Positions 1 to 6,645 of a stretch of DNA of 9,800 nucleotides are shown here, piece after piece; the stretch's first letter is position 1, and the number at the start of each line of letters is the position of its first letter. The translations under genes were made by a program, and so were the position numbers. The notes beneath the pieces were generated by a model. The model made no database searches. It was not told where the DNA came from and saw nothing but the letters and a program-made list of their open reading frames with translations. Source of the stretch: an uncultured bacterium (GTDB taxonomy: Bacteria > Actinomycetota > Coriobacteriia > Coriobacteriales > Coriobacteriaceae); contig CAJMRD010000080.1 of the NCBI GenBank assembly GCA_905215725.1, positions 1-9,800 on the forward strand, written 5' to 3'.

Positions 1-1233
1 TACGCATGGAGGATACGCAGCAGGCAATGCCGTAGTCATCGCCGTGAACGGGACGCATGACATCATCGTTCTCGTACTGGATGGCAGAGTGCTTAATGGA
101 GATCTCGGCACAATACTTCTTCCAGTTGGCGGGCAGGTTGTGGCTCCACAGAACGGTGAGGTTGGGCTCGGGGGAAGCACCCAAGTTATCCAGGGTGTGC
201 AGATAGCGGTAGCTCATCTTGGTGACCATGTGACGGCCATCGGTGCTCATACCGCCCAGGCTTTCGGTGACCCAGGTGGGATCGCCGGCGAAGATGTTGT
301 TGTAATCGGGGGTACGGGCAAACTTGACCAGACGCAGCTTCATAACAAAGTGGTCTACGAACTCCTGGATCTGCTCTTCGGTGAATACGCCGTTGCGCAG
401 GTCACGCTCGGCATAGATATCAAGGAATGTAGAGGTGCGGCCAAGGCTCATGGCAGCGCCGTTCTGCTGCTTGACAGCGGCGAGATAGGCAAAATAGACG
501 GCCTGGATGGCCTCCTGCACATTGGCGGCGGGCTTGGAGATATCACAGCCGTAGATGCCGGCCATCGCCTTGAGCTCCTTCAGGGCACGAATCTGCTCAG
601 AAAGCTCCTCACGGTCACGGATGACATCGGCCAGCATAACGCTGGGGGTGGTGGCTTTCTGGAACTCCTTGTCCTCGATGAGGCGGTCTACGCCGTACAG
701 TGCCACGCGGCGATAGTCGCCGATGATGCGGCATCGGGCAGGCCGGTGATGACATGGCTGCTGCGGCAGGCGCGCATCTCGGGAGTGTAGGCATCAAACA
801 CGCCGGCATTGTGGGTCTTGCGGTGGGTGGTGAAGAACTCCTCCACCTCAGGATCCAGGTGATAGCCGTTATCCTCGCAGGCCTGCTTGGCCATGCGGAT
901 GCCGCCGTAGGGCATGAGGGCGCGCTTAAAGGGCTTATCGGTCTGGAAGCCGACGATGGTCTCCTTCTCGCGGTGGGCGTTATCGATGTAGCCAGCGGGG
1001 TGGCTCACGATACCCGTAACGGTCTTGGTGTCCATATCGAGGACACCGCCCTGCTCGCGCTCCTTAAGCAGCAGGTCGAGAACCTCGCCCCACAGCTCCT
1101 TGGTACGCTCGGTCGGGCCGGCGAGGAACGACTCGTCGCCCTCGTAGGGGGTGTAGTTCTTCTGGATGAAGTCTCGGACGTCAACCTCTCCCGTCCAGAT
1201 GCCTTCCTTGAAGCCTTCCCATGCCTCCTGCAT
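1..1233 (-). pseudogene. pflB: Pyruvate formate-lyase (formate C-acetyltransferase), frameshifted and cut by the window edge
   Basis: Pyruvate formate-lyase is the cytoplasmic glycyl-radical enzyme that converts pyruvate and CoA to acetyl-CoA and formate in anaerobic fermentation. The N-terminal part (codons 1-168, 1233 down to 730) matches the family closely, with VDVRDFIQKNYTPYEGDESF near residues 18-36 and RKTHNAGVFDAYTP near 138-151. After GLPDA (164-168) the family motif YGRGR should follow. Here the frame shifts, and a false tail ends at a stop at 688-690. Shifting frame restores IIGDYRRVALYG from 727, and that frame stays open to position 2. It includes the adjacent catalytic cysteines in IACCVS (codons at 17-22, equivalent to E. 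coli C418/C419). The C-terminal glycyl-radical region lies outside. The ATG at 1233 is preceded by AGGAG about 12 nt away, and an in-frame stop lies just upstream. Family assignment is near certain. Whether the lesion is real or a sequencing or assembly error cannot be decided here. Confidence 0.93.
725..735 (-). other. Frameshifting 13-nt deletion site in pflB
   Basis: On the minus strand the codons GAT GCC (D167 A168, 735-730) run straight into GC ATC ATC GGC. The conserved protein has A-YGRGR-II here. YGRGR needs 15 nt and only 2 remain (728-729), so 13 nt are missing. In a GC-rich genome the lost codons would be rich in GGC and CGC, that is, self-complementary and repetitive, which favours replication slippage and also sequencing or assembly dropout. 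The exact lost bases are inferred from the protein family. Confidence 0.8.
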
Positions 1234-1463
1234 TGTGTAACCACGCTCCTAGTTACGTGTAATGCGGCGCTCTCTCACACCGCTGCTTATTGAATTCTTG
1301 AATTATCGGCTTGCACTACCGGCTTCTTCCGTTCTTCACCACACGTTGGTACAGGGAAAAACGTTTGTCCACCTTGGAACTGCAACCCAAAACCCAAGAT
1401 TTCACCCGTTTGAGAAGGATAACATAGCCACCCCCTTCATCAGGGCTGTTATATGTTTCTTTT

Positions 1464-1490
1464 TTTATACCATAAGGGCGTTTTTAACAA
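1464..1490 (-). promoter_or_regulatory. Candidate pflB promoter in a long leader
   Basis: Read on the minus strand, TTGTTA (1490-1485) is followed after 15 nt by TATAAA (1469-1464). The surroundings (about 1441-1560) are clearly more AT-rich than the genes. The spacer is shorter than the usual 17 nt. It would give an untranslated leader of about 220 nt before the ATG at 1233. No riboswitch fold was recognised in 1234-1620. Weak prediction. Confidence 0.3.
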
Positions 1491-1619
1491 ATCCGCAGGA
1501 AATGCGAACGCGAACAACTACCGTTCACCGATTTGTTTGGTATTTTTCCTTGCCTTTGTACGACGTTCACTCTAGCTGTTATGCCAGTTTTAGCAGGGTA
1601 AAGTGCCCCAGAGACCCTA

Positions 1620-1664
1620 CAGAAACTGAAGGGCGGCCACGGAGGATTACCCCCGTGGCCGCCC
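1620..1664 (-). terminator. Rho-independent terminator after the kdgT-like gene
   Basis: GGGCGGCCACGG (1631-1642) pairs perfectly with CCGTGGCCGCCC (1653-1664), a 12-bp stem with a 10-nt loop. On the minus strand the stem is followed by a T-rich run, TTCAGTTTCT (1621-1630). It lies about 40 nt past the stop of the permease gene and separates that unit from pflB. Confidence 0.85.
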
Positions 1665-1704
1665 CGTGGCATGGCGAGTTTTTAACTTTGATTGCCGCTT
1701 GGCA

Positions 1705-2721
1705 TTAGGCGGCTGCGGAGGCCTTGTCGGTCGTTGCCCTCCCGTTGCCCTGCTGGCCCTCAAAATGCTTGTAGCACCAGCTGGTAACGAGCGGGGTCAA
1801 AATGGCCGTAACGATTGCGCAGGCAGCGACCTGTGCCGTGGCCGTTGCGAGCACCGCACCGCCGTACATGGCCCCGTTGACGCTTGCCATGGCGGCAGGC
1901 GTGGCCACATTGGCTCCGGCGCAGCTCGAAATGGCCGCACCTGCGACACCCGTACCACCCGTGAGCTTATCGACCGCGATGACGGGAATTGCAAAGACCA
2001 CCGAGCAGATCACGCCGAGCAGAATACCGGGAAGACCGCCATTAATGAGCTGGCCAAAGGTCATGGTCGAGCCCATGGCAAAGAAGACGAGCACGATGAT
2101 GGCGGAAAGTGCCGGTGCCATCATCTTCTTAAAGCTGGGGAAGAGGTTGCCCAGGATAATGCCGACGACGATCGGCAGGATGGCGCCCACGAGCGACCAG
2201 CCAATCGGAGCCTGACCGGCGGCGCCGAGCACGATCATCGTGACCGGAGGGCCGACAACGAGCGTGGTGATGGCGACGGCGCCACGCTCGGCCTCGTTGC
2301 CCATGGTGCCCATCAGTCCAGCGTACATAGCGTTGTTAGCACCCGTGCAAGCGGCCAGCATCACCATGGCAGAGATGCCAAACAGGTTGTCGTTGAACAC
2401 ATAAAGGATGAGCAGCGACACGGCAATGACCACAATCTGCTTGACGGCAATGATAATGGCGCCGCGGGCAGCAGCGGCAGGAGCGCTCTTAAACGAAATC
2501 GTCGTACCGACGATGAGCAAAAAGGCGCCAACAAGCGGGCCTGCGCCCTGCTGGGTCATGCCGAGCGTAAAGCTGCCGAGCGTTTTAAACAGGTCGGGGA
2601 ACAGCGTGTTGAGCAGGCAGCCCAGCAAAAGCGGCACCAAGATATTGGCACCCGGGATGGAGGACATCTTAAAGAACGGCTCCTTTGCCGCCGGCGCCTC
2701 CACCGCAGTCGATTCACTCAT
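1705..2721 (-). CDS. kdgT: KdgT-family permease (2-keto-3-deoxygluconate:H+ symporter type)
   Basis: This is an integral membrane carrier of the KDGT family, whose E. coli member imports 2-keto-3-deoxygluconate with protons across the inner membrane. The product has 338 residues against 327 in E. coli. It is very hydrophobic throughout, with about ten membrane segments separated by short charged loops. Family features include IPGANILVPLLLG (22-34), a GGTGVAGAA...SSCAGANVATP block (255-275), equivalent to the GGDGTAG...SSSAGAAVATP block of E. coli KdgT, and ILPIVVGIILGNLFP (181-195). The start chosen is the ATG at 2721 (MSES), because AAAGGAG sits 6-7 nt upstream. The in-frame ATG at 2742 has no such site. 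It lies downstream of the dehydrogenase on the same strand, so joint uptake and oxidation of a sugar acid is likely. The actual substrate is not proven, since family members may carry related keto-acids. Confidence 0.88.
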   Translation of the reverse strand: MSESTAVEAPAAKEPFFKMSSIPGANILVPLLLGCLLNTLFPDLFKTLGSFTLGMTQQGAGPLVGAFLLIVGTTISFKSAPAAAARGAIIIAVKQIVVIAVSLLILYVFNDNLFGISAMVMLAACTGANNAMYAGLMGTMGNEAERGAVAITTLVVGPPVTMIVLGAAGQAPIGWSLVGAILPIVVGIILGNLFPSFKKMMAPALSAIIVLVFFAMGSTMTFGQLINGGLPGILLGVICSVVFAIPVIAVDKLTGGTGVAGAAISSCAGANVATPAAMASVNGAMYGGAVLATATAQVAACAIVTAILTPLVTSWCYKHFEGQQGNGRATTDKASAAA

Positions 2722-2770
2722 ATATATCTCCTTTGGATGCATGCGAATCGTAGCCGCACGCGCCTTTGTC

Positions 2771-2810
2771 AGAAAGAAGGCGACGGTCCCGAGTCGCAGG
2801 AGCCGTCGCC
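2771..2810 (-). terminator. Intercistronic terminator or attenuator hairpin between dehydrogenase and permease genes
   Basis: GGCGACGG (2779-2786) pairs perfectly with CCGTCGCC (2803-2810). On the minus strand the stem is followed by TTCTTTCT (2778-2771). It begins about 20 nt past the dehydrogenase stop. It may terminate most transcripts and let some read into the permease gene, which would lower carrier expression. No strong separate promoter is visible in the remaining 49 nt before the permease start. Confidence 0.65.
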
Positions 2811-2829
2811 GAATTAACGTCGCGGGGTA

Positions 2830-3579
2830 TTACCCGTCCAGAACGATGCCACCGTCGCAGTCACCGATCTCGCCGTTCACGAAGCTAGCGAGGTCGGAAG
2901 CGAAGAAGAGCACCATCTGCGCAGGCTCGCTGGCCTGGGCGGCGCGGCCCAGAGGAATACCGTTGATGATGCGCTGAGAGTTCTCGTCAGAGAGAATCGA
3001 GGTCATATCGGTAAGGGTGAGCGACGGGCACACGGCGTTGCAGCGGACGCCAAACTTGCCGCCTTCCTTGGCGACTGCCTTGGTTAGACCGTTAACACCG
3101 GCTTTGGAGCTGGCGTAGGCAGCGGTGCCGAGCAGGCCGCCGCCGATCTTGCCAGCAACAGAGCTCACGTTGACGATAGTGCCGGCATGGGCCGCCTTAA
3201 AGTGCGGGTACACGGCGTTCATCATGGTAAAGGTGCCGTTGAGGTTGATGTCGATGGTGCGACGCCACTCGGTGTCATCGATCTCGTCGAACTTCTTGGT
3301 GCTGATGACGCCAGCGCAGTTGATCAGGATGTTGGTTTGCGGCAGGTCCGTAAAAATCTGCTCGACGGTCTCACGCGCCTTGGGCGCATCGGCAACATCG
3401 AGCTGATAGAACTTGTTGCCCTCGCCAAGCTCGGCCACAGCGGCCTCGCCCTTAGCAGCGTTCCTTGCGATGAGCGCGACGTGTCCGCCGCCCGCGACGA
3501 TGCCCTTGGCGATCTCGAGGCCAATGCCCTGAGTGCCACCCGTGACAATCGCGGTCTTGCCCGTGAAGTCAAATGCCAT
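2830..3579 (-). CDS. SDR-family NAD(P)-dependent oxidoreductase, possibly a sugar-acid dehydrogenase
   Basis: This is a classical short-chain dehydrogenase/reductase of 249 residues, the usual length, expected to be cytoplasmic and to oxidise or reduce a hydroxyl/carbonyl with NAD(P). The Rossmann cofactor motif TGGTQGIG is at 13-20, the NAG-type motif appears as NCAG at 87-90 (usually NNAG), and the structural Asn is N112. The catalytic Ser is S139/S140, and Y155 with K159 form YASSK. After these comes NAVCPSLTLTDM (181-192), where most members have NAVAPG. The C-terminus has DGGIVLDG. ATG at 3579 is preceded by AAGGGGGA and GGAG. It is the first gene of the leftward unit, with the KdgT-type permease next. 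That suggests a KduD- or gluconate 5-dehydrogenase-like role on hexonates, but the sequence does not fix the substrate. Confidence 0.85.
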   Translation of the reverse strand: MAFDFTGKTAIVTGGTQGIGLEIAKGIVAGGGHVALIARNAAKGEAAVAELGEGNKFYQLDVADAPKARETVEQIFTDLPQTNILINCAGVISTKKFDEIDDTEWRRTIDINLNGTFTMMNAVYPHFKAAHAGTIVNVSSVAGKIGGGLLGTAAYASSKAGVNGLTKAVAKEGGKFGVRCNAVCPSLTLTDMTSILSDENSQRIINGIPLGRAAQASEPAQMVLFFASDLASFVNGEIGDCDGGIVLDG

Positions 3580-3693
3580 GACTCCATCCCCCTTTATATA
3601 AGGTGTCTCCTTGCGGGAAGTTGGAGCATCGCACGTGGCGATAAATGAGTCCCAGTCGTCATGGTGGTGACAACCCCTCGCCTAACCGCGGGC

Positions 3694-3721
3694 ATAATAG
3701 TTCTTTGAAACGCTTCAGCAA
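3694..3721 (-). promoter_or_regulatory. Promoter of the dehydrogenase-permease unit
   Basis: On the minus strand TTGCTG (3721-3716) is followed after exactly 16 nt by TATTAT (3699-3694), a good sigma-70-type match. The transcript would begin near 3687 and have a leader of about 105 nt before the ATG at 3579. Confidence 0.55.
3706..3717. promoter_or_regulatory. LacI/CcpA-type operator-like palindrome in the promoter spacer
   Basis: TGAAACGCTTCA is a 12-nt near-palindrome with a central CG (one mismatched pair). This is the form typical of LacI/GalR-family operators and catabolite-response elements. It sits between the -35 and -10 boxes of the leftward promoter, where a bound repressor would block RNA polymerase. 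No LacI-family gene is in the window, so the regulator would act from elsewhere. Confidence 0.4.
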
Positions 3722-3727
3722 TTGAAT

Positions 3728-3756
3728 TTTTTAACTCTTTATGCGCTCTTTATATT
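3728..3756 (+). promoter_or_regulatory. Weak candidate promoter for the marR-ABC operon
   Basis: TTTTTA (3728-3733) and TATATT (3751-3756) are 17 nt apart in an AT-rich patch. The -10 is good and the -35 is poor. If used, it lies back to back with the leftward promoter, and transcription would start near 3763, upstream of the inverted repeat at 3790-3838. Confidence 0.35.
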
Positions 3757-3789
3757 GCCCACTGCATGAGGCCCGAATATGCGGGTATC

Positions 3790-3838
3790 ATCTTTCACCG
3801 AAAATAGTTTCTAGTGTTAGGGGTTTTCGGTGGAAGAT
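3790..3838 (+). promoter_or_regulatory. Large inverted repeat covering the marR start: candidate operator or RNA hairpin
   Basis: ATCTTTCACCGAAAA (3790-3804) is the inverted complement of TTTTCGGTGGAAGAT (3824-3838) with one mismatch in 15, separated by 19 nt. The right arm contains the GTG start codon of marR (3830-3832). The spacer contains the ribosome-binding site AGGGG (3819-3823). MarR proteins usually bind palindromes near their own promoter, so autoregulation is the simplest reading. As RNA the arms could instead pair and hide the start codon. Confidence 0.55.
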
Positions 3839-4279
3839 ACCGACTTCCATGAGCTTGGGCGTCAGCTCCTTACCGAGTTTGGCGGCATTCACCAGCGCGT
3901 TTCGCGCTTTGTGGACAAAGCTCTCAGCGGCGAGATGGCTGTCATGCGCGCCCTTATGCTCGCTGGCGGTTCGCTCACGCCGAGCGAACTCGCTGATCGC
4001 GCCTGGGTCTCGAACGCCCGCATCGCCAATATCCTACGCGCTCTCGAAGCCAAGGGTTGGGTTGAGCGTGAGCACTCAAAGACCGACCGTCGTCGCGTAC
4101 ACGTCATAGTGACCGACAAGGGATTCCAGGATCTCGAAATCAAACGCCGGGAATTCGAGGACCGCACCGCGGCTTTCCTCGAGCAGCTCGGCGAAACAGA
4201 TACCCAAGAGATGGTGCGCCTTCTTAGACGTGCCAACGAAATTATCGACCGCAATCAAGAAAGGAGAGATGCCGAGTGA
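3830..4279 (+). CDS. MarR-family transcriptional regulator
   Basis: This is a 149-residue winged helix-turn-helix regulator, expected to be a dimeric cytoplasmic DNA-binding protein that represses its own operon and lets go when a small ligand binds. The helix-turn-helix runs roughly 48-78 (LTPSELADRAWVSNARIANI region, then LRALEAKGWVER). The wing has the family signature KTDRRRVHVIVTDKG (84-98), with D86, R87 and R88 at the diagnostic places. Helices at both ends would form the dimer interface. The start is GTG at 3830, with AGGGG six nt upstream. Its stop overlaps the next gene's start by four nt (GTGA), so it is translationally coupled to the exporter pair and very probably controls it. 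The inducing ligand cannot be told from sequence. Confidence 0.9.
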   Translation: MEDTDFHELGRQLLTEFGGIHQRVSRFVDKALSGEMAVMRALMLAGGSLTPSELADRAWVSNARIANILRALEAKGWVEREHSKTDRRRVHVIVTDKGFQDLEIKRREFEDRTAAFLEQLGETDTQEMVRLLRRANEIIDRNQERRDAE

Positions 4280-6645
4280 GGATTCTCAAGCTCTTTAAAA
4301 AGCATATCCTGGCACTGTTCACAGCTATCGTACTCATCGTAATCAGCTGCAACGCCGACCTGGCGCTGCCTACCTATATGAGCGATATCGTCGACGTGGG
4401 CGTGCAGCAAGGCGGTATCGCCTCGCCCGTGCCCGATACCATTCGCGCCGAATCGCTCGACGACCTCGAGCTCTTTATGAGCGCCAAGGGCGCCAAAGCT
4501 GTGGAGGCCGTGTTCAGCAATGCGGACAATAACGGCATTCGAACGTACAAGGGCACCGAGGAGGAGCGCGGCGACGGCGGCAAGATTGCCGACATCATGA
4601 GCCTGCCCGAGACTGTCGTCCTTTCGTTCAACCAGGGCATCGACGCTGACTCCATGGGCGACATGACCGGCGCATCCACCGAGGCAAGCAATGGCGGCGC
4701 CGCTCAGGCCATGCCCACCCCCGAGCAGATGGCGGCGATGACGCCCGAGCAGCTCGCCGAGATGCAGCAGAAGGCCGCAGCGGCGCAGAACATGCAAAAG
4801 CAGATTGATGCCGATGGCGGTAAGATCACCATGAAGAGCCTGCGCCTAGGCGTTGAAGGCGGTCTTATCGATCAGGGCAAGCTCGTCGAGGGCGCCAACG
4901 ATATGGCAGACAAAATGGGCTCCATGTCGGGCTCCATCGTGACCCAACGCGCCGTGAGCTATGTACAGGACGAGTACAAGGCACAGGGCATCGACCCCGC
5001 CGACGTGCAAAACGCCTACCTGGGCCGCATGGCGACCACGATGTTTGGGCTGTGCCTGGTGTCGCTCGTCGCCACCATCCTGACCGGTGCCGTGGCTTCG
5101 CGTACCGCCTGCTCCATCGCCCGCGACCTGCGCCGCGAGACCTTCAATAAGGTTATGCACTTCTCGCCGGCCGAGGTGGGCAAATTTAGCCAGGCCTCGC
5201 TCATTACCCGCTGCACCAACGACATTCAGCAGATTCAGATGGCCGCAACTCTGTTTATCCGCATGTGCCTGATGGCCCCCGTCATGGGCATCGTCGCCGT
5301 CATGCGCGTCCTGGCCAACCACACCGGCCTTGAGTGGACCATCGCTGTGGCCATCATCGCGGTTTCGGCCGTCGTCGGCGTGCTCATGGGCCTCACCATG
5401 CCCAAGTTCAAAAAGATGCAGAGCTTTGTTGACCGCGTGAACCTTACCGCCCGTGAGCTGCTCGACGGCCTTATGCCCATCCGCTCATTCAACCGCGAGG
5501 AGCATGAGCTCGAGCGTTTTGACAAGGCTTCGCTCGACCTGATGACCACGCAGCTCTACACCAACCGAGCCATGAGCTTTATGATGCCGCTCATGATGCT
5601 CGTCATGAACTGCATCACCGTGCTTATCGTCTGGTTTGGCGCGCAGGGCGTGTCCGACGGCGTGATGCAGGTCGGCAACATGATGGCGTTTATCTCCTAC
5701 ACCATGCAGATCGTCATGGCGTTTATGATCCTCACCATGGTTTCGGTCATCCTGCCCCGCGCCGAGGTCGCAGCCGAGCGCGTGGAAGAGGTCATCACCT
5801 GCCCCACGAGCATCAATGACCCCACCTCGCCCAAACTGCCCGCTGCCAGCGCGCCGCGCGGCGAGCTCACCTTCCGTGACGTGAGCTTCCAGTATCCCGA
5901 TGCCCGCGCCGACGTCATCAGCGGCGTAAACTTCACCACGCATGCCGGTCAGATGCTCGGCATCATTGGCTCCACGGGCTCGGGCAAATCCACGCTCGTG
6001 CAACTGATTCCGCGCTTATACGACGTCACGGGCGGCAGTATTTCGCTCGACGGCATCGACGTGCGCGACATGACCCTTTCCGAGCTTCGCCGCCGCATTG
6101 GTTACATCCCGCAGCAGGGTCGCCTGTTCTCGGGCACCGTCGAGAGCAACCTCAAGTTTGCCGGCGACATGGTGAGCGATGATGACATGCACCGGGCGGC
6201 ACGCATCGCCCAGGCCGAGGACTTTATCGCCGAGCGCGAGGGCGGCTACGACTCCCCCATCAGCCAGGGCGGTTCCAATGTTTCGGGCGGTCAGCGCCAG
6301 CGTCTGGCCATCGCCCGCGCGTTGGCCAAAAAGCCCGAGGTTGTGGTGTTCGATGACTCGTTTAGCGCCCTCGACTACAAGACCGACGCGCGTCTGCGCG
6401 AAGAGCTGGCCAAAAACGTTACCGACGCCGCGCTCGTGGTCGTGGCCCAGCGCATCGCGACCATCATGCACGCCGACCAGATCATCGTACTCGACGACGG
6501 TCACGTAGTGGGCACCGGCACACACAAGGAGCTACTGCGCAGCTGCCCGGCGTACCTGGAGATCGCACAGTCGCAGCTTTCCGCCGAGGAGCTGGGGCTT
6601 ACCCAAGAAGAAATTGCAGCCGTTATGGAAGGAGGCGAGCGCTAA
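4276..6645 (+). CDS. Heterodimeric ABC exporter, subunit with degenerate ATP site and large external insert
   Basis: This is a type I ABC half-exporter (membrane domain fused to ATPase, 789 residues). Membrane segments lie near 9-34, 254-274, 330-350, 352-375, 433-455 and 468-493. ATPase motifs: A-loop Y540, Walker A GSTGSGKST (565-573), Q-loop Q613, signature VSGGQ (669-673), Walker B VVVFDD (689-694), D-loop SALD (697-700). The catalytic glutamate is replaced by D694, and the H-loop histidine by Q725 (AQR instead of AHR). This is the pattern of the weak-site partner in TM287/288-type pairs. Residues about 42-250 between the first two membrane segments form an unusually long external insert with a Met/Ala/Gln-rich stretch near 143-175. 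The start is GTG at 4276, overlapping marR, with GGAG nine nt upstream. The exported substrate is unknown; drug or peptide export fits MarR control. Confidence 0.9.
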   Translation: MRILKLFKKHILALFTAIVLIVISCNADLALPTYMSDIVDVGVQQGGIASPVPDTIRAESLDDLELFMSAKGAKAVEAVFSNADNNGIRTYKGTEEERGDGGKIADIMSLPETVVLSFNQGIDADSMGDMTGASTEASNGGAAQAMPTPEQMAAMTPEQLAEMQQKAAAAQNMQKQIDADGGKITMKSLRLGVEGGLIDQGKLVEGANDMADKMGSMSGSIVTQRAVSYVQDEYKAQGIDPADVQNAYLGRMATTMFGLCLVSLVATILTGAVASRTACSIARDLRRETFNKVMHFSPAEVGKFSQASLITRCTNDIQQIQMAATLFIRMCLMAPVMGIVAVMRVLANHTGLEWTIAVAIIAVSAVVGVLMGLTMPKFKKMQSFVDRVNLTARELLDGLMPIRSFNREEHELERFDKASLDLMTTQLYTNRAMSFMMPLMMLVMNCITVLIVWFGAQGVSDGVMQVGNMMAFISYTMQIVMAFMILTMVSVILPRAEVAAERVEEVITCPTSINDPTSPKLPAASAPRGELTFRDVSFQYPDARADVISGVNFTTHAGQMLGIIGSTGSGKSTLVQLIPRLYDVTGGSISLDGIDVRDMTLSELRRRIGYIPQQGRLFSGTVESNLKFAGDMVSDDDMHRAARIAQAEDFIAEREGGYDSPISQGGSNVSGGQRQRLAIARALAKKPEVVVFDDSFSALDYKTDARLREELAKNVTDAALVVVAQRIATIMHADQIIVLDDGHVVGTGTHKELLRSCPAYLEIAQSQLSAEELGLTQEEIAAVMEGGER

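Noticed and set aside
44..1293. Plus-strand open frames of 248 and 179 codons
   Set aside because: They lie opposite the pflB coding strand, which carries unmistakable family motifs; the plus frames have no recognisable motif and exist only because of GC codon bias.
1234..1620. Possible riboswitch before pflB
   Set aside because: No conserved riboswitch core or terminator/antiterminator pair could be recognised by eye.
1666..2817. 383-codon plus-strand open frame
   Set aside because: It is antisense to the KdgT-type permease. Its composition (very many Asp, His, Arg and Gly) is typical of a shadow frame.
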